Positions 8,657 through 15,381 of a DNA stretch of 22,690 nt are shown here, one piece after another; the first letter of the stretch is position 1, and every line of letters begins with the position of its first letter. Below the pieces are notes generated by a model. It was not told where the DNA came from, did no database searches, and saw only the letters and a program-made list of their open reading frames with translations. The DNA comes from Lachnospiraceae bacterium. GTDB lineage: Bacteria > Bacillota_A > Clostridia > Lachnospirales > Lachnospiraceae. The position numbers and the translations under genes are program-made. The DNA lies in contig VSNT01000065.1 in the NCBI GenBank assembly GCA_009774465.1, positions 1-22,690 of the forward strand, written 5' to 3'.

Positions 8657-8661
8657 CCTCC
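8657..8661 (-). promoter_or_regulatory. Ribosome binding site deciding the hybrid kinase GTG start
   Basis: GGAGG on the minus strand, 5 bases upstream of GTG at 8651. Together with the promoter at 8701-8729 it fixes the start, giving a short cytoplasmic N-terminus directly before TM1. Confidence 0.7.
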
Positions 8662-8700
8662 ACCTGTTTAAAACTAATCTTTTGATACGAAATCTCTTTT

Positions 8701-8729
8701 ATTATAACAAACCTGTTTTCAAAGAACAA
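8701..8729 (-). promoter_or_regulatory. Sigma-A-type promoter of the phosphorelay operon
   Basis: On the minus strand the -10 element is a perfect TATAAT (8701-8706), with TTGTTC at 8724-8729 as a weak -35 after a 17-base spacer. Transcription would start near 8694, about 40 bases before the kinase GTG. The region lies between lacI-type stop and kinase start; I see no terminator after the LacI-type gene, so read-through is also possible. Confidence 0.6.
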
Positions 8730-8768
8730 GCCCCCTTATCCACATACCTTTCACAAAAATGTCACTTA

Positions 8769-9758
8769 TCAGCATATGATATCCATATATTTCATTCTTT
8801 CAAGAGTATAGGGAGTAAGAATATTCTGACCTTCGCCGCCTCCCATAAGCCTTTGCAGCTCCTCCACTGCCTTTGCGGAAATTTCAGCAAAATACTGCCT
8901 TACTGTATTCATTTGTTTTCCCACGTATCCCATTAATATAATACCGTCAAATCCGCAGACCGGCCTGAAAATGTCCATTTCAGTCAGTGCCTTCATTGCT
9001 CCAATTGCCATTAAATCCGATGCGCACACGACAACATCCTTATTTCTTCCATACTTCATGGTAATATTGCGCGCCTGAAGTTCTGAAAAGTCTCCATTTC
9101 TGACCAGCACAGTCAACCCCATTTCCCGTGCCAGATCATTGATTCCCAAAAGACGCTGTTCTGTAACATATCCATTCTTTTTACCGGTGATATAGAGTAC
9201 CCGCCGGCAGTTATTGTCAACAATCGTTCTTCGCGCCACATCATACTGGGCCTTACGATGGTCAATTCCAATACAGGAAGTATTCCTGTTGACAATAGGC
9301 GCATCCACCAGCACGCATCTAAACTGCTCCTCCTCAATCAGTCTCTGTAAAACCTTGCTTTCTTTGGACAAACCGTAAATAATGATTCCGGCAATGCTCT
9401 GAGAACGCAGATATCTGGCAACTTCTTCCGCTGTCTTATTTTGAAACATGGAAAAAAATAATGTAATTACATCAAGGTTTAGTTCCATAGCCTTATTAAT
9501 GGCGCCCTGAATATATTGCATGTTTATTTCATCAATTGCCTGAGTTTTCATATTTAAATTAACAAGCAGGGCTACTCTTCCCGATTGTTTGGAGGAAAGT
9601 GCCGCTGCAACAGAATTCGGAACAAAGTTTAACTCCTCCACAGCTTTATTTACTTTAATTCTCGTTTTTTCACTGACATTAGGGTAATGATTCAACACCT
9701 TTGAAACAGTGGAAATTGCCACTCCTGCATGTTTTGCTACATCTTTTATTGATACCAT
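8769..9758 (-). CDS. LacI-family transcriptional regulator
   Basis: A 329-residue regulator. The N-terminus is a textbook LacI helix-turn-helix (about 3-25, IKDVAKHAGVAISTVSKVLN) and hinge helix (about 47-56, PNSVAAALSS). A periplasmic-binding-protein-like sensor domain follows (about 62-325). Such proteins usually sense a sugar or sugar derivative. No sugar transporter or glycosidase is adjacent, so the ligand and regulon are unknown; a distant or global role is possible. The ATG at 9758 follows GGAGG with 6-base spacing. A LacI-type palindrome sits just upstream, pointing to autoregulation. The gene lies between the cheX/cheY pair and the phosphorelay operon, and could regulate the latter by proximity, but I see no matching operator at 8652-8768. 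Confidence 0.92.
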   Translation of the reverse strand: MVSIKDVAKHAGVAISTVSKVLNHYPNVSEKTRIKVNKAVEELNFVPNSVAAALSSKQSGRVALLVNLNMKTQAIDEINMQYIQGAINKAMELNLDVITLFFSMFQNKTAEEVARYLRSQSIAGIIIYGLSKESKVLQRLIEEEQFRCVLVDAPIVNRNTSCIGIDHRKAQYDVARRTIVDNNCRRVLYITGKKNGYVTEQRLLGINDLAREMGLTVLVRNGDFSELQARNITMKYGRNKDVVVCASDLMAIGAMKALTEMDIFRPVCGFDGIILMGYVGKQMNTVRQYFAEISAKAVEELQRLMGGGEGQNILTPYTLERMKYMDIIC

Positions 9759-9777
9759 ATCGTGCCTCCGATAGCTT

Positions 9778-9791
9778 GGAAAACGATTTCC
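9778..9791 (-). promoter_or_regulatory. LacI-family operator upstream of its own gene
   Basis: GGAAAACGATTTCC is a 14-base pseudo-palindrome centred on CG, matching the general LacI/CcpA-type operator form (six of seven half-site positions symmetric). It sits 9 bases upstream of the ribosome site and directly downstream of the proposed -10 element, a position that fits autorepression by blocking transcription. The binding protein is inferred from proximity. Confidence 0.55.
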
Positions 9792-9797
9792 TACATC

Positions 9798-9826
9798 ATC
9801 ATAACGAATGCATAGTCAAAATGCAA
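9798..9826 (-). promoter_or_regulatory. Promoter of the LacI-type regulator gene
   Basis: Minus-strand -10 TATGAT (9798-9803), 17-base spacer, and a weak -35 TTGCAT (9821-9826). The start site would fall at about 9791, at the edge of the operator. Confidence 0.45.
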
Positions 9827-9850
9827 GTATATTTTTACAAAATTCAGAAC

Positions 9851-9885
9851 AAAAAAAAGGAAACGCTTCCACACGGAGCATTTCC
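9851..9885 (-). terminator. Rho-independent terminator after cheY
   Basis: On the minus strand GGAAATGCTCC (9875-9885), loop GTGT, then GGAAGCGTTTCC (9859-9870) form a stem with one wobble and one bulge, followed by eight U residues (9851-9858). It lies 18 bases after the cheY stop. Confidence 0.85.
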
Positions 9886-9903
9886 CTTAATTAAATTCAT
9901 TTT

Positions 9904-10266
9904 CTATCCCTGCAGCACTTTATCTATAATCTGCATTACTTCTTCTGTTTCATAAGGCTTTGAAATGAACTCAGCCGCACCATATCTGATTGCCTGAATC
10001 ATTTTTTCTTTTTGCCCTGCTGCCGTAATCATAATGACTTTTGCATCCGAATTGGCCTTTTTGATCAATTGAAGGGCCTCAATGCCATCTAATTTCGGCA
10101 TTGTAATATCCATCGTCACCAGATCAGGCTTAAGTCCCTTATACTTTAAATATCCATCCTCTCCATCTGTGCCTTCACCTACAATGGTATGTCCGGCTTC
10201 TTCTAATATTTCTCTTAAAATTCTGCGAGATGTTCTTGAATCGTCCACAATCAACACATTTGCCAT
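9904..10266 (-). CDS. cheY: CheY-type single-domain response regulator
   Basis: A 120-residue receiver-only protein with D8/D9, phospho-acceptor D53 (TMDITMPKLDG), T81 and K103 (ISKPYE): all residues needed for phosphorylation. It would act as a diffusible phosphosignal carrier, in chemotaxis at the flagellar switch, though no flagellar gene is visible here. The start is the ATG at 10266, preceded by AGGAGG with 7-base spacing; an upstream in-frame start would overlap the previous gene and add residues outside the receiver fold. It begins 2 bases after the CheX-like gene, so the two are cotranscribed and the neighbour is likely its phosphatase. A terminator follows. Confidence 0.93.
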   Translation of the reverse strand: MANVLIVDDSRTSRRILREILEEAGHTIVGEGTDGEDGYLKYKGLKPDLVTMDITMPKLDGIEALQLIKKANSDAKVIMITAAGQKEKMIQAIRYGAAEFISKPYETEEVMQIIDKVLQG

Positions 10267-10268
10267 AC

Positions 10269-11165
10269 TTATGCCTCCTGCTTCATTTCTATTTTGTTGC
10301 CCAGTGCAATAACACAATCCACTTTCTGCCCCTGGATGTGAATAGGCAGTACAAGCATTTCCTCTCCTTCAACTCCACTTATTTGAGTACTGAATTCCGG
10401 AGGACAAAGCTCCATTATGATTCCTCTCTGGCTGACTGTACTGGCATAAAGACCATTAATACAGTTTAAAAGTTCCCCCACTGCATCCAGTGCATCTTCG
10501 TTTACCTCCATAAAGGCTTCCTGTCCGAAAATGGATGCTGTAGGCCAAAGTGCCTCACCCTTTCCCAAAAGGCCGCAGGTAACGCTTGGCTCTCCCTCCA
10601 CGTACTGGATTGCACCATTATCTGCCTCACATTCTGATGCAAGATATGCCTTTTCCGGATAAAGTTCCACGTCTACACACCGCATAAGAGTACGCAGTGC
10701 AGTCCCCGCAATCTCGGTATATTCTATGCCGGCAATAGGCATATAAAGAGGAAGTATTCTGTCGATATCATCGCTTTTCAAATCTTCAATGTCTGAAACT
10801 GTAAATTGATTATCATGCCGAAAATCCACCATGTACTGCTCTAACTGTTCTATCGTCATAAGCTGCTGGTTTTCTAATGCCTGTGCAAACGCAAGATATG
10901 CATTTCCCTGCTTTTTAAGAAGTGATTCCACCTGCCCTTTTGTCAAATATTTCCGTTCTACTGCAATGTCCCCAAAACGCTTATCCATCGTAGCCTGAAG
11001 TCTGTTTACCTTGTCAGCTTCTTCCTGCGTCATCAACCCCTCCGCTACTGCAATAAGTCCAAGCTTCACACGAACTTTTCTCTGCTCCGCCAAAAGGTCC
11101 TTAAATTGCTCCACAGAAATAACGCCCTTACTTACCAGGTAATTTCCCACAATACTAGAAACCAT
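10269..11165 (-). CDS. CheX-like phosphatase domain fused to four MshEN-type repeats
   Basis: A 298-residue protein. Its C-terminal part (about 140-295) resembles the CheX/CheC phosphatase fold, with the ELLN motif (E231, N234) fitting the ExxN active-site pattern that hydrolyses CheY phosphate. The N-terminal 115 residues hold four copies of a 24-residue motif at 5-28, 34-57, 63-86 and 92-115, each separated by exactly 5 residues. The pattern (hydrophobic-Gly at 2-3, Leu/Val at 6-7, Gly at 10, Ile/Leu/Met at 12, Gln at 24) matches the cyclic di-GMP-binding MshEN motif. Copies 1 and 2 are best; copy 3 has RFG but Lys at position 10; copy 4 lacks the key Gly and Gln. The ATG follows GAGGAGG with 7-base spacing. 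The gene pairs with cheY 2 bases downstream. c-di-GMP control of the phosphatase is inference. Confidence 0.8.
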   Translation of the reverse strand: MVSSIVGNYLVSKGVISVEQFKDLLAEQRKVRVKLGLIAVAEGLMTQEEADKVNRLQATMDKRFGDIAVERKYLTKGQVESLLKKQGNAYLAFAQALENQQLMTIEQLEQYMVDFRHDNQFTVSDIEDLKSDDIDRILPLYMPIAGIEYTEIAGTALRTLMRCVDVELYPEKAYLASECEADNGAIQYVEGEPSVTCGLLGKGEALWPTASIFGQEAFMEVNEDALDAVGELLNCINGLYASTVSQRGIIMELCPPEFSTQISGVEGEEMLVLPIHIQGQKVDCVIALGNKIEMKQEA

Positions 11166-11193
11166 ACCGTATCCTCCTCAATAAGAAACGAAT

Positions 11194-11236
11194 GCCAGAC
11201 CGCAAATGCTGTATACAGATGATAGCAGTGTCTGGC
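11194..11236 (-). promoter_or_regulatory. Structured 5' leader of the cheX-like gene
   Basis: Perfect 7-base arms GCCAGAC (11194-11200) and GTCTGGC (11230-11236) enclose a second TGCT/AGCA pairing and a self-complementary CTGTATACAG at 11209-11218. It would form a long hairpin in the 5' untranslated region, about 30 bases before the start codon. It could be a regulator site or RNA structure; no known riboswitch class is recognised. Confidence 0.4.
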
Positions 11237-11246
11237 TTTGTTACAT

Positions 11247-11281
11247 ATTATAAGAATAATATATTTATCTTTTTTAGTCAA
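11247..11281 (-). promoter_or_regulatory. Probable promoter of the cheX-cheY operon
   Basis: The minus strand shows TTGACT (11276-11281) with TATTCT (11253-11258) at 17-base spacing, immediately followed by a perfect TATAAT (11247-11252) that lacks a -35 at the normal distance. Which -10 is used is unclear. No SigD/FliA-type motif is seen. Confidence 0.4.
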
Positions 11282-11283
11282 TG

Positions 11284-11325
11284 AAAAAATATCCCCGAAA
11301 GGCGTCTTTTCGACACCTGCCGGGG
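11284..11325 (-). terminator. Rho-independent terminator after the phosphofructokinase gene region
   Basis: On the minus strand CCCCG (11321-11325) pairs with CGGGG (11293-11297), and inside it AGGTGTC pairs with GACGCCT around a GAAAA loop, followed by ATATTTTTT (11284-11292). It ends the transcript of the phosphofructokinase about 140 bases after its stop codon, after the palindromic element at 11379-11460. Confidence 0.85.
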
Positions 11326-11378
11326 CTTCTTTCCATTATGGGGCAACATGAAGATGCCTTCCATTTTATATTTATTTC

Positions 11379-11460
11379 CGCGAGCAACGAGCCAAAGTCA
11401 TGCCTGCATGACCTTGGCGACTGCCGCGAGGGTGAAATCCCTCGCAGCTTGCTGCGGGGT
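11379..11460. repeat. Palindromic intergenic element, possible dispersed repeat
   Basis: Three stem-loops are packed into about 80 bases. GCCAAAGTCATGC (11391-11403) pairs with 11406-11418 over 13 positions with one wobble. GCCGCGAGGG (11423-11432) pairs with CCCTCGCAGC (11439-11448) around a 6-base loop. The latter arm can alternatively pair with GCTGCGGGG (11451-11459). It is GC-rich against A/T-rich surroundings and carries no open frame. It resembles the palindromic intergenic repeats scattered in clostridial genomes, but only one full copy is in the window, so its repeat status is inferred. Confidence 0.5.
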
Positions 11461-11463
11461 GTT

Positions 11464-12693
11464 TCACTTTCTTACAAGATGGCGGGGAACCCCATTTACA
11501 AAAATGGGAAGTAATTCACCCATAATAAGCGGTCTTGCATACTTTACATAACCGTCATTCAAATTGCATCCGTCTTCTGTAATCCACTCTGCGGGAACAG
11601 GTCTTTCCACATTTGCAATTGCATGAATATCATATGCGCTTGTTCCGCACTGATAAGGATCATCACCATTTCTGTCCAGTGTGATCATCATGCCTGTCTT
11701 TCCTTCTTCTGCCGCAATTACCGCATCATGGCCTGCCTGGAATGCTTCGTTAATATCTGTCAGTGAAGCAAGGTGGGTTGCCGCACGCTGAAGAGTTGAA
11801 AATTCAACCGCTCTGGTCTTAAGTCCTGTCTCTGCTGCGATCTGCTGTGCAAGGTAAGCTGCTGTACCTGACATCTGCTTATGTCCAAAAGCATCTACTG
11901 CAACATTTTCATTGGCAAGCTCGCATACATAACGGCCATCCGCAATATGAATACCTTCTGAAACAGCGATCACTACGGAAGACTTGGTTGCTGCAAGTTC
12001 TTTTACTTTTGCCATGAATGCATCCATGTCAAATACCTTTTCAGGCAGATAAATTGCATCGCATCCGCTGCAGTCATCTCCCTTTGCAAGAGCTGCCGCT
12101 GCAGTAAGCCATCCTGCATTACGTCCCATGATCTCCACGATACAGATGGTGGGCTTTTTCGCACCAAAAGATTCATTGTCGCGAATGATTTCCTTTAAGC
12201 TGGTTGCAATATATTTTGCTGCAGAACCATATCCGGGACAGTGGTCTGTCACAGGAAGGTCATTGTCAATGGTCTTGGGCACACCCATAAATCTCTGGGG
12301 CTTGCCATGTGCTGCAGCGTAATCAGAGAGCATTTTTACTGTGTCCATAGAGTCATTTCCACCAGCATAGAACAGGCACTCAATATCATGTTTTTCCATG
12401 ATCTCAAATACCTTCTCATATACATCTTCATGTCCCTCAATCTTAGGCATTTTAAAACGACATGAGCCTAAAAATGCAGAAGGAGTTCTCTTTAATAATT
12501 CAATTCCTGTAGGATCATCCAGATAATCTTCAAGCTCGATCATCTTGTCCTCCAAAAATCCCTCAATACCATGAACCATACCGTATACTTTCTTAACACC
12601 AATCTGCTTTGCTGCTGCATATACGCCTGCTACAGATGAGTTGATTACGGCTGTAGGTCCGCCGGACTGTCCAACTACAATATTCCCTTTCAT
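11464..12693 (-). CDS. pfp: Pyrophosphate-type 6-phosphofructokinase
   Basis: A 409-residue cytoplasmic phosphofructokinase that phosphorylates fructose 6-phosphate to fructose 1,6-bisphosphate in glycolysis. Visible motifs are GGPT (11-14), GGNDSMDT (111-118), the catalytic PKTIDND (139-145) and MGRNAGW (189-195). Two positions mark the phosphoryl donor in this family: Asp114 in place of the Gly of ATP enzymes, and Lys140 in place of the Gly of GTIDND. Both are of the pyrophosphate type, so PPi rather than ATP is the likely donor and the reaction would be reversible. The length fits the group of roughly 400-residue bacterial enzymes. The ATG follows AGGAGAGG. It is a single-gene unit with its own strong promoter and terminator, and its neighbours give no further clue. 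Confidence 0.93.
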   Translation of the reverse strand: MKGNIVVGQSGGPTAVINSSVAGVYAAAKQIGVKKVYGMVHGIEGFLEDKMIELEDYLDDPTGIELLKRTPSAFLGSCRFKMPKIEGHEDVYEKVFEIMEKHDIECLFYAGGNDSMDTVKMLSDYAAAHGKPQRFMGVPKTIDNDLPVTDHCPGYGSAAKYIATSLKEIIRDNESFGAKKPTICIVEIMGRNAGWLTAAAALAKGDDCSGCDAIYLPEKVFDMDAFMAKVKELAATKSSVVIAVSEGIHIADGRYVCELANENVAVDAFGHKQMSGTAAYLAQQIAAETGLKTRAVEFSTLQRAATHLASLTDINEAFQAGHDAVIAAEEGKTGMMITLDRNGDDPYQCGTSAYDIHAIANVERPVPAEWITEDGCNLNDGYVKYARPLIMGELLPIFVNGVPRHLVRK

Positions 12694-12743
12694 TTTAACC
12701 TCTCCTTTATCTTTATATTTTCTTTTTCATTTCATCATTTAGA

Positions 12744-12772
12744 AGTATAGCAGATTCCAATTTTTCTGACAA
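12744..12772 (-). promoter_or_regulatory. Promoter of the phosphofructokinase gene
   Basis: TTGTCA (12767-12772), 17-base spacer, TATACT (12744-12749) on the minus strand: five of six consensus bases in each box. The start site would be near 12737, giving a short leader of about 43 bases. Confidence 0.8.
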
Positions 12773-12815
12773 GTAGCATTCCCATATTTAGGGAAAGGCT
12801 GATTAAAGTGCTTCC

Positions 12816-13754
12816 TTAGACAAAAGAAGCTCCGCAGTAAACTGCATAAATCAGAAGAAGCGCTATTCCCTGCAGCCTGGAAGACTTTTTTCTTATCAAA
12901 ATAGGCACGATAAGCACTGCCATCACCAGACAGGATAAGGGCATATCCACTTTTACTGTGGAAGGCTCTAAAGGAATGCCGGCAACTGCCGAAGGAATCC
13001 CAATCACCAGAAGCATATTTAATAAATTGGCGCCAATCACATTTCCAAGTCCTACATTTCCATACCCTTTTACCAGAGACATAACAGAAGTCATAAGCTC
13101 CGGCAGAGAAGTTCCAAGTGCAATAAATGTGACGGCAATCACCCGCTCCGGCACGCCAACCGCTTCTGCAATTATAATTCCGTTATTTACTAAAAGCTTT
13201 GCTCCTATAAACAAAAAGGCTGCACAGACCACCAGAATAATCAGTTGAACCGGAATGGAAATTTTCTCTTCCTCTTCCTCCTTTTCTTCATTACCGCCTT
13301 CTAAGGGCGCGCGCATTACGGTTATGCAGGCGTAAACTACAAATAAAACCAGAAGAATTACGCCAACCGGCCGGTTAAATGCCCCTGTTATAAAACCGCA
13401 TATATTCAATCCAATCAGCACCAGAAAGAAAAACGCGCTGCGCCACCACATGGAGGCTCTCTCCACCTGTCCGGACGGACGTATGGTCTGGGTAAGCCCT
13501 GCAATCAATGCGGTATTGCAGATAATGGAGCCAAATGCATTTCCGGCTGCAATTGCCGCTGAACCGTCAAAAGCCGCTGTTGTGGAAACCAGAATTTCCG
13601 GCAGGGTGGTTCCAAGACTTACAATGGTTGCCCCCACAACAATCTGCGGAATTCCCAGCTTTTTTGCGATAGCTACCGCCGCATCCACCAGTCTGTCTCC
13701 GCCCAGACAAATCAATATTAATCCTGCTACAAATAAAATTACTGCTTTTACCAT
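12816..13754 (-). CDS. Ca2+/cation antiporter (CaCA superfamily, Na+/Ca2+ exchanger type)
   Basis: A 312-residue membrane protein with about ten hydrophobic segments in two inverted halves joined by an acidic cytoplasmic loop (about 152-165, NEEKEEEEEK). Each half carries the alpha-repeat signature: GATIVSLGTTLPE (E53) with GNAFGSIICN (71-80), and AVTFIALGTSLPE (E219) with GNVIGANLLN (238-247). The two Glu residues are the cation-coordinating positions of the family. It would exchange Na+ or H+ for Ca2+ or another divalent ion across the membrane. The upstream yybP-ykoY riboswitch implies manganese-responsive expression, so Mn2+ efflux is a real alternative to Ca2+. The ATG at 13754 follows AAGGAAAAA. 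It stands alone, in tandem between the MATE gene and phosphofructokinase. Confidence 0.93.
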   Translation of the reverse strand: MVKAVILFVAGLILICLGGDRLVDAAVAIAKKLGIPQIVVGATIVSLGTTLPEILVSTTAAFDGSAAIAAGNAFGSIICNTALIAGLTQTIRPSGQVERASMWWRSAFFFLVLIGLNICGFITGAFNRPVGVILLVLFVVYACITVMRAPLEGGNEEKEEEEEKISIPVQLIILVVCAAFLFIGAKLLVNNGIIIAEAVGVPERVIAVTFIALGTSLPELMTSVMSLVKGYGNVGLGNVIGANLLNMLLVIGIPSAVAGIPLEPSTVKVDMPLSCLVMAVLIVPILIRKKSSRLQGIALLLIYAVYCGASFV

Positions 13755-13850
13755 TTTTTCCTTTATTCCTTTCTTCTTAAAAAGTATTCCACATCCGCCG
13801 GCACGCCTATACCTGCCGCCCCATTTGTACGCTGCAAAAACTTCTCACAT

Positions 13851-13894
13851 TAAAAAAAGACTTCCAACGCACAACTGATGTGTGTCAAAAGTCT
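13851..13894 (-). terminator. Riboswitch-controlled attenuator ahead of the antiporter gene
   Basis: On the minus strand AGACTT (13889-13894) and AAGTCT (13858-13863) pair around an inner CACA/TGTG-type stem and are followed by a run of seven U. The 5' arm overlaps the 3' side of the riboswitch P1 helix (13885-13891), so aptamer folding and terminator are mutually exclusive: the layout of a transcription-attenuating ON switch. Confidence 0.75.
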
Positions 13895-13978
13895 CGTACT
13901 TCCTTAGTCTATGGAAGTGTTCAGCCACGACAGACGTCGGAGATTGTTGACTGAACCCTTTTTACTACTCCCTTTTAA
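13885..13978 (-). promoter_or_regulatory. yybP-ykoY (manganese) riboswitch aptamer
   Basis: The minus strand carries the family's hallmarks: a 5' AAAAGGGAGTAG block near 13967-13976 and a 3' ACGAGACTTTTGA block. These close a P1 helix (TTAAAAG with CTTTTGA, one U-G pair). Inside are a GTTCAG/CTGAAC helix with an apical CGAC/GTCG hairpin, and an ACTTCC/GGAAGT hairpin. The yybP-ykoY family senses Mn2+ and often precedes cation exporters, including CaCA antiporters, as here. Assignment is from motif and context; no covariance search was run. Confidence 0.82.
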
Positions 13979-13988
13979 CTTGAAGAAA

Positions 13989-14017
13989 ATTCTACCAGAA
14001 AATCATTTTTTTGTCAA
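13989..14017 (-). promoter_or_regulatory. Promoter of the riboswitch/antiporter transcript
   Basis: Perfect -35 TTGACA (14012-14017), 17-base spacer, -10 TAGAAT (13989-13994) on the minus strand. The -35 overlaps the stop codon of the MATE gene. The start site would be at about 13982, just before the aptamer. Confidence 0.85.
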
Positions 14018-15381
14018 ACAATTTTCTGTAAAGCCTCCTTTGAAAGTATTTTCTTAATATGGGTAAGAAATAAAACAGCCGCTGTCGTTGCCGACAGAAT
14101 ATCCGAAACAGGCTCCGCATAATAAATACCCATAACTCCAAATCTAAGAGGCAGAATCAGCGCAAGAGGAATTAACAGAATCACTTTTCTGAACACGGCA
14201 ATAAACAGAGAAATTCTGGCCTGCCCCAGTGCAAGAAAGGCAGGCTGTATTCCCTGCTGGATTCCAAACACCAACATGCCGCACATGAAAATCGGCATCA
14301 TTTCCTCCACCAGATGAATCAGCCGCACATCATTGGTAAACAGCCCCGCAAAAAACGCCGGATACAAAATGACAAGAATAGTCGCTCCTGCGGCAAACAA
14401 AAAGCAGACACAGATCATCACCCGGTAAAGCTTTTTCACCCGCTCAAAATTACCTGCACCGAAATTGTAACTGATAATTGGCTGTACCCCCTGGGTAAAT
14501 CCTCCTAAAGGCGCCGCATACATCTGCATGACGCTCTGCATGATGGTAAGGGAGCCCACATACAAATCTCCTCCATATCTTTGCAGACCGCTGTTTAATA
14601 CAATACTGATCAGACTTTCTGTTGCGCGCATGATAAAAGGAGAAATCCCCAGCGCCATCACGCTTCCAATCACAGAAAAGTCCGGCTTCATCGCCTCCCG
14701 CTTAATGGTAAGTGAGGACTTTTTACTAATTAAAAACCCCACTGTCCAAAGCGCACTTAAAGCCTGAGAAATCACAGTCGCCCTTGCCGCTCCTTTTACG
14801 CCCATATGTAAAACAAAAATAAAAATGGGATCTAAAATAATATTTGCCGCCGCACCTATAAGGACTGCAATCATTGCGGTTCTCGACCGTCCCTGGGAAA
14901 TAATAAATGCATTCAGCCCCAGGGCAAGCTCTACAAAAATCGTTCCCATCAGATAAATCGTCATGTAATCCACTGCATAGCCAATAGTTGCGTCACTGGC
15001 TCCAAAAACATATAACAGCGGCCTTTGGAACAGATAAAAGAAAATCATTAAAGCCACTGTAAAAAATAAAAGCATAGTCACCCCATTGCCTAAGATTTTT
15101 TCCGCTCTTTTTCTGTCACCCTTTCCAAGCCAGATTGCTGCTAAGGGAGCTCCTCCTGCTCCTACAAAGGCGGAAAAAGCCGAAACCAGAGTAACAATGG
15201 GAAAAGTAACTCCTACACCGGTCAAAGCCTCCATTCCCACCCCTTCAATATGCCCGATATAGATTCTGTCCACAATGCTGTATAAAATATTGATAATCTG
15301 GGCAACAATTGAGGGAACTGCCATGCCAAGCATCAGCTTTCCTATTTTTTCTGTTGCCATTCTCTGTTCTTTATCCTGCAC
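14014..15381 (-). CDS. MATE-family multidrug/Na+ (or H+) antiporter
   Basis: A protein of about 455 residues with roughly twelve membrane segments in two six-helix halves and the MATE layout: the first helix region MAVPSIVAQIINILYSIVDR, the internal QGRSRTAMIAVLIGAAANI motif, and in the second half GFTQGVQPIISYNFGAG. It would export a cationic drug, metabolite or toxin using an ion gradient; the substrate is not predictable. I choose the GTG at 15381, with GAGGTG 6 bases upstream, over the GTG three codons earlier, whose ribosome site would touch the start codon. It stands alone between the tRNA-Leu terminator and the riboswitch. It is only distantly similar to the second MATE protein at 19601-20977. 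Confidence 0.92.
   Translation of the reverse strand: MQDKEQRMATEKIGKLMLGMAVPSIVAQIINILYSIVDRIYIGHIEGVGMEALTGVGVTFPIVTLVSAFSAFVGAGGAPLAAIWLGKGDRKRAEKILGNGVTMLLFFTVALMIFFYLFQRPLLYVFGASDATIGYAVDYMTIYLMGTIFVELALGLNAFIISQGRSRTAMIAVLIGAAANIILDPIFIFVLHMGVKGAARATVISQALSALWTVGFLISKKSSLTIKREAMKPDFSVIGSVMALGISPFIMRATESLISIVLNSGLQRYGGDLYVGSLTIMQSVMQMYAAPLGGFTQGVQPIISYNFGAGNFERVKKLYRVMICVCFLFAAGATILVILYPAFFAGLFTNDVRLIHLVEEMMPIFMCGMLVFGIQQGIQPAFLALGQARISLFIAVFRKVILLIPLALILPLRFGVMGIYYAEPVSDILSATTAAVLFLTHIKKILSKEALQKIV

Noticed and set aside
9859..9870. Second LacI-type operator, GGAAACGCTTCC, upstream of the LacI-type gene
   Set aside because: It is the 3' arm of the cheY terminator stem, directly followed by eight U residues on the minus strand. 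Its palindromic look is explained by the hairpin, though dual use cannot be excluded.
12776..12800. Hairpin TTCCC/GGGAA after the antiporter gene as a terminator
   Set aside because: Five-base stem, no U-tract on the minus strand. Not convincing.
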